A DNA stretch of 64,000 nt from Gammaproteobacteria bacterium (lineage in GTDB: Bacteria; Pseudomonadota; Gammaproteobacteria; Xanthomonadales; Xanthomonadaceae): NCBI GenBank assembly GCA_025352045.1, contig JANXUD010000095.1, forward strand, positions 1 through 64,000, given 5' to 3'. This document shows positions 33,765 to 42,497 of this stretch, piece by piece; position 1 is the stretch's first letter, and every line of letters starts with the position of its first letter. The notes under the pieces were generated by a model, which saw only the letters and a list, made by a program, of their open reading frames with translations, was not told where the DNA came from and did no database searches. A program made the position numbers and the translations under genes.

Positions 33765-33980
33765 AAGCCGCCCAGGCTACTCCACCATCGCGCCCGGTCG
33801 AGCGCGCAGCGACGCATACCCAGTGGCCGCGGACGTCGATGGCGCGACGCGTGCCACGCAGTGTGAGGTGGGCGGTGACGCCGTGCGATGCCATGCCGTC
33901 CAGTGCCGTGCAGTGCCGTGCCCTATCCGATATGAGCGCGGCGCCAAGACTGCCAGTAGCCGCGCCCGCGCCGAATCGGA

Positions 33981-35099
33981 CTACGACGCCGACTTCGCCA
34001 TGCAGGCGAGATAGCGCTGGTTGACGCGCCCCGCGAACCAGGCAGTCGTCAGCTTGCGGGTGATCTTGGGCGAGTCCAGCGCGATCTGCGGTAGGCGGGC
34101 GCGGGCGAGCGGCCCGTGCACGGCGCGTTCGGCGATCTCGTACACGCGCAGGTACAGGTCGGAATGCTCGAACTGCACGCGCTCGCCGTCCAGCAGGGCA
34201 CGACGGATCTGCGCGTCGTCCAGGTCCAGTTGCGTGGACAAGGCCTGCACCGCGGTTTCGGTGGCGCCGACCGCGCCCGTGGGCCCGTGCTTGCCGTAAT
34301 GCACCAGGTCCCCGTCCAGCGCCAGCGGCATGCCGGTGGCCCGGCTCACCGCGTACTGGAACGCGGCGTTGCGGCTTGCGTAGAAGCCGGCGTTGTAGTC
34401 GGCGAACCGGTACAGCATCCGGTTGTAGGACACCGGATAGCCGAGCAGGTGGGCGATGCCGAAATACAGGCCGCCGCGGCGGGTGAAGACCTCGTGGCGG
34501 ATGCTGACGCCATCGCCGCCATAGGGATAGGGCTGGTGCGCGGCATGGCTTTCGGCGAAGTCCACGCTGACCTGCATCGGTCCGCCGGTGTGCACCGGGT
34601 TGGCGTCCGCGAACAGGCGCCGACCCAGCGGCACCTCGGCGATCATCTGCTCGAACAGTTCGCTGAGCTCGCGCTCGGTGGTGGCGGCGGCCAGGCGCTG
34701 CTCGTAGGTCCGGCCGTCCGGCGAATCGATGGCCAGCGCGGCGTGCACGAGGAACTTCGGCAGGTGATGGCGCGCGCCGCGCCGCTCGATCTCGGCGATC
34801 GCAATCGCGCCCAGTCCGGGCACCGCGGGGTCGGCGCGAAGGCTGGACTCCTGCTCGGCCACGGCGAGGGCCGCGCACAGGTTTCGATCGCTGGGCTCGA
34901 GCTTCAGCGCCGAGAACGCGGCCTGGATGTCCCGGGCCCAGCCCTGGCGGTCGTCGACCCCGGGCGGCAGCAGTTGCCCCAGCTGGTCGCGCACTTGTTC
35001 CGGGGTGCGCGGCGCCGGGCCGGGTTCCTTGCAACTGGCGACCAGGACGATTGCCGCGGCGCCGGCCAAGCATCGCATCCAGGGTGACCGTTGCTGCAT
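33981..35099 (-). CDS. DUF1615 family lipoprotein
   Basis: 372 residues. A lipoprotein signal ends in LVASC (Cys about 23), so it should be anchored in an envelope membrane. The mature protein shows LPPGVDDRQGWARDI, CAALAVAEQESSLRADP, PSYNRMLYRFADYNAGFYASRNAAFQ-like segments (SYNRMLYRFADYNAGFYAS) and DGDLVHYGKHGP. The Q-E-S-S and ADYNAG patterns recall lytic transglycosylase-like folds, which is the usual guess for DUF1615; a catalytic Glu would be in AEQESS. Role in peptidoglycan turnover is inference. The start has only a weak ribosome site. Confidence 0.85.
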   Translation of the reverse strand: MQQRSPWMRCLAGAAAIVLVASCKEPGPAPRTPEQVRDQLGQLLPPGVDDRQGWARDIQAAFSALKLEPSDRNLCAALAVAEQESSLRADPAVPGLGAIAIAEIERRGARHHLPKFLVHAALAIDSPDGRTYEQRLAAATTERELSELFEQMIAEVPLGRRLFADANPVHTGGPMQVSVDFAESHAAHQPYPYGGDGVSIRHEVFTRRGGLYFGIAHLLGYPVSYNRMLYRFADYNAGFYASRNAAFQYAVSRATGMPLALDGDLVHYGKHGPTGAVGATETAVQALSTQLDLDDAQIRRALLDGERVQFEHSDLYLRVYEIAERAVHGPLARARLPQIALDSPKITRKLTTAWFAGRVNQRYLACMAKSAS

Positions 35100-35222
35100 T
35101 CGCCTCGCTCGCTGGGGCGCCGGACCTGCCGGCTTCGGTCGATTCTAGCCTGCCGCCCGCGGGTGGATGCAGTAGGATTCGCCGTCCGTCCGTTGGGCGA
35201 GCACCTGCATTAAGGCGAGCCG

Positions 35223-36617
35223 ATGAGCCAGGAATCCGATCCACTGCTCGCGCGTGCCCACGCGCATGCGAGCCGCTACCTGCAGGCGCAACCGGAACGC
35301 CATGTCGGCGCCAGCGCCGACCGGGCGGAGCTGCTCGCCGGCCTGCAGCGTCCCTTGTCGCGGGCCGGCGAACCAGCCGGGCAGGTGATCGATGCGCTGG
35401 CCGCGCAAGGCGCGCGAGGCGCGGTGGCGAGCGGCTCGGGGCGTTACTTCGGGTTCGTGATCGGCGGCAGCTATCCGGTGGCGCTGGCAGCTGACTGGCT
35501 GGTGTCGGCCTGGGACCAGAACGCGGGCATCCATGCAACCTCGCCGCTGGCGGCGGTGGTCGAGGAAATCGCCGCGGACTGGATGCTCGGCTTGTTCGAC
35601 CTGCCCCGCGATGCGTCGGTGGGTTTCGTCACCGGTTGCCAGATGGCCAACTTCACCTGCCTTGCGGCCGCGCGGCACAAGCTCCTGCGCGACGCGGGCT
35701 GGGACGTGGAGGCGGACGGGCTGCAGGGCGCGCCGCGGGTGCACGTGGTGGCGTCGGCGGAATCGCATGTGACGGTGGACGTGGCGCTGCGCTACCTGGG
35801 GCTGGGCTCGCGAAATGTATCGCGCGCCGAAAGCGACGCGCAGGGACGGATGCGCGCCGAGAGCCTGCGCGAGGTGCTCGCCGGCCTCGAGGGGCCAGTG
35901 ATCGTCTGCGCCCAGGCCGGCAACGTGAATACCGGCGCCTTCGACCCGCTGCGCGAAATCGGCGAACTTGCCTCTGCCCATGGCGCCTGGTTGCACGTGG
36001 ACGGGGCCTTTGGCCTGTGGGCGCGCGCCAGCGACCGGCGGCGTGGCTTGGCCGATGGCATCGACCTGGCTGATTCCTGGGCCACCGATGCGCACAAATG
36101 GCTCAACGTGCCCTACGACTGCGGCCTGGCCATCGTCCGTCATGCTGCTGACCACCGCGATGCGATGACTTCGGCCGCGGCCTACCTGATCCAGACCCAC
36201 GGCGCCGAGCGCGATGCGGTGGACTGGGTCCCGGAATTTTCCCGCCGCGCCCGCGGCGTGCCGGTGTACGCGACGCTGCGCACGCTCGGCAGCGATGGCG
36301 TCGCCGCGCTGGTGGACGGATGCTGCGACCGCGCGCAGCAGTTTGCGATGCTGCTGGCCGGCGAGCCAGGCGTGCGGGTGCTCAACGACGTGGTGCTGAA
36401 CCAGGTGCTGGTCCGGTTCGGAGACGACGATGCGATGACGCGCGCGGTCGTGGCCGGCGTGCAGGCCGAGGGCACCTGCTGGCTGAGCGGGACGGCCTGG
36501 CACGGCGTCGCCGCCATGCGCATCTCGGTGTCGAACTGGTCCACGTCCGAAGCCGACATCGTCCGCAGCGCCGACGCCGTACTGCGTATGTTCCGCGGGT
36601 TGTCCCGCGCCGCCTGA
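35223..36617 (+). CDS. Group II PLP-dependent amino acid decarboxylase
   Basis: 464 residues, fold-type I PLP enzyme. The Schiff-base lysine lies in SWATDAHKWLNVPYDCG (D-x-H-K-W), preceded by the HVDGAFGLWA strand with the PLP-contacting Asp, and SHVTVDVALRYLGLG earlier. SGSGRYFGFVIGG is the usual N-terminal region. The family includes glutamate, tyrosine, tryptophan, DOPA and diaminobutyrate decarboxylases; the substrate loop is not diagnostic, so I give no amino acid. Cytosolic. The gene begins 123 bases after the divergent DUF1615 start. Confidence 0.9.
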   Translation: MSQESDPLLARAHAHASRYLQAQPERHVGASADRAELLAGLQRPLSRAGEPAGQVIDALAAQGARGAVASGSGRYFGFVIGGSYPVALAADWLVSAWDQNAGIHATSPLAAVVEEIAADWMLGLFDLPRDASVGFVTGCQMANFTCLAAARHKLLRDAGWDVEADGLQGAPRVHVVASAESHVTVDVALRYLGLGSRNVSRAESDAQGRMRAESLREVLAGLEGPVIVCAQAGNVNTGAFDPLREIGELASAHGAWLHVDGAFGLWARASDRRRGLADGIDLADSWATDAHKWLNVPYDCGLAIVRHAADHRDAMTSAAAYLIQTHGAERDAVDWVPEFSRRARGVPVYATLRTLGSDGVAALVDGCCDRAQQFAMLLAGEPGVRVLNDVVLNQVLVRFGDDDAMTRAVVAGVQAEGTCWLSGTAWHGVAAMRISVSNWSTSEADIVRSADAVLRMFRGLSRAA

Positions 36618-36821
36618 CGCGGAGCAGGCACCCCCGCGCGTGGCATGCGCGCCATGCGCGGCCTCGGCATCGGCGGGCGGCATCGCGCCGGTGGTTGGCG
36701 CGGCCGCCGTCGCCGGCGCCGGGTCATCCGGCGTGGTGGCCTGCGGCAGGGTTGTATCAGGCTTGACCGCAACCGACCGCCTCGACCGGTTGGCGCACTG
36801 CGGCTTCCGCAAGCGCCCCGG

Positions 36822-37280
36822 TCACTGCGCCGAAAGGGTCTTCACCATCCTGGCATGGTCGCGGCGATAGCCCCGCGCCGAGCGCAGTTTCTGCGCCGCC
36901 GACAGCAACTTGCCGGAGAGCTGGAAGAATTTCTTCTCCTCCTCGCGCAGGTGGTGGTGCACCTTCTTCGACAGTTCCCTGGCCTTGTCCACCCAGGCCG
37001 AGCCGCGGGGATCGAGCTTGCGCAGGTCCTCGACCAATTCGTCGATCTGGTGGTGCTCGTGCAGGGCGTGGCGCGAGGAATCCAGGCCGGCGTCGTCCAT
37101 CAGCATGGGGACGTAGAGGAAGCGCTCCTCGGCGGCTTCGTGCGCGGCGAGCTCGATGCGGGCCGCCGTGAGCAGGTCGATACGTTCGCGCGTACCGGGC
37201 CGGGAGCGCAGCAACTGCCGCATCAGGGAACGCTGAAGCTCGTGGCTTTCGCGGAGGGCGTCGTACAGGTCGGTTGCCAT
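36822..37280 (-). CDS. Hemerythrin HHE-domain protein
   Basis: 152 residues forming one four-helix bundle with the di-iron ligand pattern: ESHELQRSL (first His), AAHEAAEERFLYVPML (His and Glu), EHHQIDELV (His and acid) and VHHHLREEEKKFF (His and Glu). It binds a di-iron centre that senses or stores O2, NO or iron; standalone HHE proteins often aid repair of nitrosative damage. The last part is a basic helix. About 200 bases without a gene separate it from the decarboxylase upstream on the other strand. Confidence 0.9.
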   Translation of the reverse strand: MATDLYDALRESHELQRSLMRQLLRSRPGTRERIDLLTAARIELAAHEAAEERFLYVPMLMDDAGLDSSRHALHEHHQIDELVEDLRKLDPRGSAWVDKARELSKKVHHHLREEEKKFFQLSGKLLSAAQKLRSARGYRRDHARMVKTLSAQ

Positions 37281-37326
37281 GGCACTGTCCTTGTGCAGGC
37301 CGCGGCCGCGGCGTGGCGCGACTCTA

Positions 37327-38322
37327 TCACGCCGTCGCCAGGTGGTCCTCCACCCGGGCCACGTGCTCGAACGAGCGCAGCCGGGCCCCGTGGTCGAAGA
37401 TATTGGCGGTCACCAGAAGCTCGTCGGGGTGGTGGCGTTCGATGAATTCGGCGATGCCGTGCTCGACGGCGCGCGGCGTGCCCACCACGGTGCAGGCCAG
37501 GGCGCGTTCGACGCCTGCCTTCTCCGCTGGCGTCCACCAGCTTTCGATATCGTCGATCGGCGGGGGGATCAGGCCCGGGGTGCCGCGGCGCAGTCGCACG
37601 AAGCTCTGCTGCTGCGTGGTGAACAGGCGCCGGGCCTCGGCGTCGCTGTCGGCCGCCACCACGTTCAGGGCGAGCATGGCGTACGGATAGGCAAGGCGCG
37701 CCGAAGGACGGAAATCGCGACGGTAGAGCGCAACCGCTTCGTCGAGCGCATCGGGCGCGAAATGCGAGGCGAAGGCGAACGGCAGGCCGAGCGCGGCGGC
37801 CAGCTGGGCGCTGAAGGTGCTGGAGCCGAGCAACCAGACCGGAACGTCGAGGCCGGCGCCGGGAACGGCCTGCACGGCCTGCCCGGGACGCGCCGGCTCG
37901 AAGTAGGACAGCAGTTCCTTCACGTCCTGCGGGAAGCGTTCGGCGCCATCGAAATAGCGCCGCAGGGCGCGGATGGTGGCGTGGTCGGTGCCGGGCGCGC
38001 GGCCCAGGCCGAGGTCGATGCGATGCGGGTAGAGCGAGGCCAGGGTGCCGAAGGCTTCGGCCACCTGCAGCGGGGAATGGTTGGGCAACATGATGCCGCC
38101 GGCGCCGACGCGGATGCTGCGGGTATTGGCGGCGATGTGCGACATCAGCACGGCGGTGGATGCGCTGGCGATGCCCGGCATGTTGTGGTGCTCGGCCAGC
38201 CAGTAGCGCTTGAAGCCCAGGCGCTCGGCGTGGCGGGCCAGGTCCAGCGCGTTGGCGAAGGCCTGCGCGGGCGTGCTGCCCTCGGTGACAGGGGCGAGGT
38301 CGAGGATGGAGAAGGGGATCAT
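37327..38322 (-). CDS. LLM-class flavin-dependent oxidoreductase (luciferase-like monooxygenase)
   Basis: 331 residues. [17 protein letters not shown] is the entry strand of the MsnO8-type bacterial-luciferase-like TIM barrel; [15 protein letters not shown] and [19 protein letters not shown], with [10 protein letters not shown], are further hallmarks. Such enzymes use reduced FMN (or F420) to oxygenate aldehydes, sulfonates or other small molecules. The natural substrate is not deducible. The ribosome site is weak. It is on the minus strand, 47 bases from the hemerythrin gene start. Confidence 0.9.
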   Translation of the reverse strand: MIPFSILDLAPVTEGSTPAQAFANALDLARHAERLGFKRYWLAEHHNMPGIASASTAVLMSHIAANTRSIRVGAGGIMLPNHSPLQVAEAFGTLASLYPHRIDLGLGRAPGTDHATIRALRRYFDGAERFPQDVKELLSYFEPARPGQAVQAVPGAGLDVPVWLLGSSTFSAQLAAALGLPFAFASHFAPDALDEAVALYRRDFRPSARLAYPYAMLALNVVAADSDAEARRLFTTQQQSFVRLRRGTPGLIPPPIDDIESWWTPAEKAGVERALACTVVGTPRAVEHGIAEFIERHHPDELLVTANIFDHGARLRSFEHVARVEDHLATA

Positions 38323-38444
38323 TGCCGTCCAAACGGAGGAAGCACGCCCATCCGGTCGCCGCCGGTGCCGGCGGCCCCTGGGCACCCCCATCAGATGGGG
38401 CCGCGCGGCGGGCTTGCAAGGCGGCGTGCGCCGGTTGTGGCGTG

Positions 38445-39368
38445 CTACCTGGTGGACGCTGCTTCGAACACGGCGGAATAGCGGATGTCGTTTTCACTGG
38501 TCGCGCCGCCGTCGATGTCGATGATGCGGCGTCCCGCCTTGTGTTGCCTGGCGACCTCGGCCTGGAACTGTGCCGGCGACTGGTCGAGCACCAGCACGCG
38601 CGCCGGTCCGCCGGGCGGATCGAACACGCCGGCGTAGCGCAGGGTCGGTCCGCCGGCGCCGTCATCGTAGGCGCTGATGCTGAGCGGGCGGGCATGCTCC
38701 AGGCGCAGGGCATCGGCGCGTTCGCCGAAAGCGACCGCATCCAGTCCGAAGGAGGACTGGCGCTTCACCACCGGGCCGGGCACGAACACGGGATTGAAGC
38801 GCACCTGGCCGTTGTCGGCATAGGCATCGACGCGGATCAGTTCCAGCCCCGCCTTGCGCGCGTCCGCCTGCGCCTGGCCCAGGTCGGGCCGCAGCATCGC
38901 GGGCGAGGCATGTCCCATCGCGGGGCCATCGGGGGGCGAAAACACGATGTCGAAGTAGAGCTGGCCACGCAGGCGGTAGCCCTCGATCATTTCCGGCACC
39001 GAACGCAGGGCCAGTTGCGATTCCCCGAGCCCATCCATTTCCGCGCGGGTCAGTTTCAGATGTTGCAACCCGGCAAGCTGCCTCGCGCGCGCAGGCGACG
39101 CCGGCGGATCGCCCGGGTGGCGGCCCCAGATGCCGGCGACCACCAGCCGCTCGCCCGCGGCGAACACGCTCAGGTCGGCAAGCCGGTAACCGCGGGAAAG
39201 CAATTCCAGGTTGGCTTTGGCGTATTGCGCTTCGTCGAGGTTGAAACGCAACTCGGTGTCCACGCGCGCCACGGCCGGCTCGGGCGCGGCCCTGGCCAGG
39301 AGGCCCTGGGCGGGCGCCAGCGCCAGCAGGAAGACCCACAGGCAGCGCCTGCCTGATTGCAACTGCAT
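38445..39368 (-). CDS. Exported protein with tandem GYR-type repeats (BTRD-like)
   Basis: 307 residues from the ATG at 39368 with GGGGAG 8 bases upstream; signal peptide ends near LLARAAP. The mature protein is built of about five related units, each a short helix then a beta hairpin: [71 protein letters not shown] and [16 protein letters not shown], with endings such as VAGIW, FNPVF and YSAVF. This matches the bacterial tandem-repeat domain seen on some serine beta-lactamase-like and polyglycine-hydrolase-like proteins, but no catalytic domain is present here. Function unknown. Confidence 0.65.
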   Translation of the reverse strand: MQLQSGRRCLWVFLLALAPAQGLLARAAPEPAVARVDTELRFNLDEAQYAKANLELLSRGYRLADLSVFAAGERLVVAGIWGRHPGDPPASPARARQLAGLQHLKLTRAEMDGLGESQLALRSVPEMIEGYRLRGQLYFDIVFSPPDGPAMGHASPAMLRPDLGQAQADARKAGLELIRVDAYADNGQVRFNPVFVPGPVVKRQSSFGLDAVAFGERADALRLEHARPLSISAYDDGAGGPTLRYAGVFDPPGGPARVLVLDQSPAQFQAEVARQHKAGRRIIDIDGGATSENDIRYSAVFEAASTR

Positions 39369-39497
39369 TGCCTGCTCCCCGATGGCGTGGCGCGACAGTA
39401 GCAAAGCGCGCAGGGAGCGGCCAGCCTGACCGGCCGGCCGCCGGCGCGTGGCCTGTGTAAGCTGGCGGCGACGACAGGCTGGCGCGCAGGGCAGGGG

Positions 39498-40379
39498 ATG
39501 CAGACGATCTACCACGCCGCGAATGCGATCGACGCCCAGCTGGTGGTGGACCTGCTGGCCTCCGAAGGTATCCGTGCGCACGTGCAGGGCAGCTTCCTGG
39601 CCGGCGGCGTCGGCGAACTGCCGGCCGGCGACCTGGTGCGCGTCCAGGTGGCCGACGGCGAGGCGCTGCACGCGCGCGCTGTGCTGGCCCAGGGCCGGGT
39701 GGCGTCCGAGGTCGTGGACGATGCTCTGGATCCCATGCTGGTGCGCTCCTGGCAGCGCGCATGGGCAGGGCTGGGCCTGCGCGCCGACGCGGTGCACGGG
39801 CGCGAATTGCGCGACGCGCTGGTCGCCGCCTGGTCCGAGCCGCATCGGCGCTACCACACGCTGCGCCACCTGGTGGATTGCGTCGCCGTCCTCGAGCCAC
39901 AGTTGTCGCTGGCCGAATATCCGGCCGAGGTGGAGATGGCCCTCTGGTTCCACGATGCCGTGTTCGACCTGCGCGCGCGCGCCAACGAATTGCGCAGCGC
40001 GGCCTGGGCCATGCGCGCCCTGGGTGACGCGGGTGTCGGCGCGGGAGCCTGCGCGCGCGTGCACGCGCTGGTGATGGCGACGCGCCACGCCGTCCTGCCC
40101 GAGGGCATCGACCAGCGCCTGCTGGTGGACGTGGACCTGGCGATCCTGGGCGCGAGCCCGGAACGATTCGACGAGTACGAGGCCGAGGTGCGGCAGGAAC
40201 ATGCCTGGGTGCCGCGATCGCTGTTCCGCTCCAGGCGGCGCGAGATCCTGGCCGGCTTGCTGGCCCGCGCCGCCATCTACGCGACGCCGGCGCTCCATGC
40301 CGAACGCGAAGCCGCCGCCCGGGACAACCTGCGTCGTTCCCTGGCCCGACTCAGGCCCTGGTGGCGCCGGTTCGGCTGA
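39498..40379 (+). CDS. DUF2007 domain fused to an HD-type metal-dependent phosphohydrolase
   Basis: 293 residues. Residues 1-65 fit DUF2007 (putative signal-transducing): MQTIYHAANAIDAQLVVDLL, EGIRAHVQGSFLAGGVGELP and VRVQVADGEAL. From about residue 100 an HD-like hydrolase core follows, with HRRYHTLRHLVDCV (first His pair), VEMALWFHDAVFD (H-D motif) and LVDVDLAILGASP (distal Asp). This is the family of predicted HD phosphohydrolases acting on nucleotides. The joining suggests that the small domain regulates the enzyme, but no substrate is known. Confidence 0.85.
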   Translation: MQTIYHAANAIDAQLVVDLLASEGIRAHVQGSFLAGGVGELPAGDLVRVQVADGEALHARAVLAQGRVASEVVDDALDPMLVRSWQRAWAGLGLRADAVHGRELRDALVAAWSEPHRRYHTLRHLVDCVAVLEPQLSLAEYPAEVEMALWFHDAVFDLRARANELRSAAWAMRALGDAGVGAGACARVHALVMATRHAVLPEGIDQRLLVDVDLAILGASPERFDEYEAEVRQEHAWVPRSLFRSRRREILAGLLARAAIYATPALHAEREAAARDNLRRSLARLRPWWRRFG

Positions 40380-40424
40380 CCGGCGCGTACCGAAAGCCGC
40401 GGCCGTGCCGCATCGAGGCATGCA

Positions 40425-41672
40425 TCACCACGGCGCCTGCACCAGCCCGGCGCCGACTGCGGTCGCGGGTTGCCGGAGTGGCTTGGCCCAATGCCGCATT
40501 TTTTCCCAGAGCGGTCGGCCGCGCAGGCCGTGGTTCTCGGCCCAGAGCGCGGCGCATCCGGTGACGTGCGGTGTGGCCATGCTGGTGCCCTGCATCAGCC
40601 GATAGCGTTCGGGCATCGGTGCGCTGGAATAAACACCGACCCCCGGGCCGGCGATGTCCACCTCCCCACCACCGGCATTGAGCCCGAGGCAACTGAAGTC
40701 CGCGCGCTCCTGGGCATTGTCGAGCGCACCGACCGCGAAGATGGAGGGACAGTTGGCCGGACGGTAGACCGGCGCGTCGCCATCATTGCCGGCGGCGGCG
40801 ATGACCAGGCAGCCCGCATCCAGGGCCGCGGCGCCGGCCTGTTCGAAGGCCTGCTTGAACGCTTCGCCCGGCCCGACGTGCCAGCCCAGTGACAGGGAGA
40901 TCAGGTCGGCGCCATGGCGCAGCGCCCAGTCCATCCCGGCCAGCACCCAGCCTTCCTCGCACCAGCCCGCATCGTTGAGCACCTTGCCGACCAGCACGGT
41001 GGCATCGCAGGCGATGCCGTAACGCCTGGCCGTGCCGCGCGGCTGGCGCGGCCCGCAGGCGGTGCCCGTGGTGTGCGTCCCATGGCCATGGCGGTCGTGC
41101 ACGGGCGAGCCGGGGACGAAGCTGCTCGCTTCGATCGTCCGGCCCGCGAAATCCGGATGTCCCACGTCGAATCCTGTGTCGAGCATGGCCACGCGCACGC
41201 CCGCGCCGCTTGCCGGCGATTGCCAGGCCCGGGTCAGTTGCAGTCCCCAGGTCATTGCCTGCAAGTCGGGTTGGGGCGTGCCTTCGCCGGCACCGGTGGC
41301 GCCCAGTGCGCGCAGGTACTGTTCCGGTTCGGTGGCCACGATGCGCCCCTCGTCGGCGTGCGCGGCCGCATGCAGGGCGACCCGGCGATCGGGGTCCGCG
41401 CCGAGCGCGCCCGCATCGACCACGGCCACGCCGAGCGCGTCGAACAGCAGGATGCCGTCATGGTCGAGCCGGGCAATGGTCGATGCCGCGGTCCCGTGGC
41501 GGCGGATGGCGTCGAAATCCGCGCTGCGCGCCGCGCGCAGGCCGGTCACGCGTCGCAAGCCCGCCAGCAGCGCGCCCGGCCTGTCCCGGCGCAGGCTCAG
41601 CAGCAGGCCCCCGGTGTCGCCCGGGGGCAAGGGACCATTGCGATCCGAACCGAATTCGCCCCGCGTTTCCAT
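40425..41672 (-). CDS. Subtilisin-family serine peptidase (S8) without signal peptide
   Basis: 415 residues from the ATG at 41672 with AGGGGA upstream. Catalytic triad complete: Asp in AMLDTGFDVGHPDF, His in DRHGHGTHTTGTA and Ser in QGTSMATPHVTG; oxyanion Asn is in AAAGNDGDAP. The first 145 residues form a separate domain lacking a signal sequence, so the protease is probably cytosolic or released by other means. The C-terminus ends 40 residues after the Ser motif, with no extra domain. Cys in ADFSCLGL lies near the active site. Confidence 0.88.
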   Translation of the reverse strand: METRGEFGSDRNGPLPPGDTGGLLLSLRRDRPGALLAGLRRVTGLRAARSADFDAIRRHGTAASTIARLDHDGILLFDALGVAVVDAGALGADPDRRVALHAAAHADEGRIVATEPEQYLRALGATGAGEGTPQPDLQAMTWGLQLTRAWQSPASGAGVRVAMLDTGFDVGHPDFAGRTIEASSFVPGSPVHDRHGHGTHTTGTACGPRQPRGTARRYGIACDATVLVGKVLNDAGWCEEGWVLAGMDWALRHGADLISLSLGWHVGPGEAFKQAFEQAGAAALDAGCLVIAAAGNDGDAPVYRPANCPSIFAVGALDNAQERADFSCLGLNAGGGEVDIAGPGVGVYSSAPMPERYRLMQGTSMATPHVTGCAALWAENHGLRGRPLWEKMRHWAKPLRQPATAVGAGLVQAPW

Positions 41673-41789
41673 CGGCCACGTCCCCTGTCCCTGCGGAGCC
41701 AGAGCCTGGCGGCAGCCAGGCAACGATGCAAGCGCCCGGATGCCTGTGGCGGGTACCGCGGGACGGCGCTATCCTCGGGACCATCTCCC

Positions 41790-42428
41790 ATGGATCCGCG
41801 AACCATGACTGTCCCGGTCGCCCGCCTTGCCGCCTGCCTGCTGCTTGCACTTGCCGCTTCGAATGGCGCCCAGGCGGCCGAGCGGCGCTTCATGCCGATC
41901 GCCGCCTCGCCGGCGCAGCGCATCGATGTCGTCGGCACGACGCCGGTGGTCAGCGCCAATGCGGCGTCCTTCGGCGGCGGTGCGTCGGTCCTGCCTGTGT
42001 CTGCCCGCAGCTCGCGGGTGCTGGTGTCGGTGCGCAACCTGGGCACGAAGCCCCTCGCGTTCGATGCCGCCAAGGTCGCGGTGGACAGCGGGGGCCGGGT
42101 CCTGGCGCTGCAGGCCATCGATTCCCAGGGGCATGTGGTCAAGCAGGGCAAGCCCCAGGCCGGCGTGCCGCGCAGCAGCGGTTGCCTGAACGTCAAGCAG
42201 AGCGCGTATTCGAGTTGCCTGGAGATGGAATCGCGCCGCGCCGAACTGGAACGCGCGACCGCCGCTTCCGATGCATCCGAGCTCGGGCCGATCCTGCCGG
42301 GCCAGACGCGGGCCTCCCAGTACCTGGTCGACCTGCCGCGCAAGTCCGGCGATGCGCCCGCCGCGATGAAGGTCACCATCCGGGTCAGCGACGAGGCGCT
42401 CGGATTCGAGTTCCGCGAAGTCCAGTAA
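41790..42428 (+). CDS. Exported protein of unknown function
   Basis: 212 residues from the ATG at 41790; an in-frame ATG at 41805 is an alternative. A signal peptide ends at NGAQA. The mature part is beta-rich and contains a strand region (SRVLVSVRNLGTKPLAFDAAKVAV) typical of Ig-like periplasmic domains, two close Cys pairs (SGCLNVKQ, SSCLEMES) and a last strand with MKVTIRVSDEALGFEF. No domain name can be given. It starts 117 bases after the divergent subtilase. Confidence 0.65.
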   Translation: MDPRTMTVPVARLAACLLLALAASNGAQAAERRFMPIAASPAQRIDVVGTTPVVSANAASFGGGASVLPVSARSSRVLVSVRNLGTKPLAFDAAKVAVDSGGRVLALQAIDSQGHVVKQGKPQAGVPRSSGCLNVKQSAYSSCLEMESRRAELERATAASDASELGPILPGQTRASQYLVDLPRKSGDAPAAMKVTIRVSDEALGFEFREVQ

Positions 42429-42497
42429 CCGCACGATCCTGAATGCCGGCCCACCCGGGGCCTGCACGCGTCCTGAGCAAACGCCGGATGCTCGACT

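Noticed and set aside
33890-33930. Short repeated CAGTGCCGTG units in the gap before the DUF1615 gene
   Set aside because: Only two imperfect units, too short to be more than chance in this GC content.
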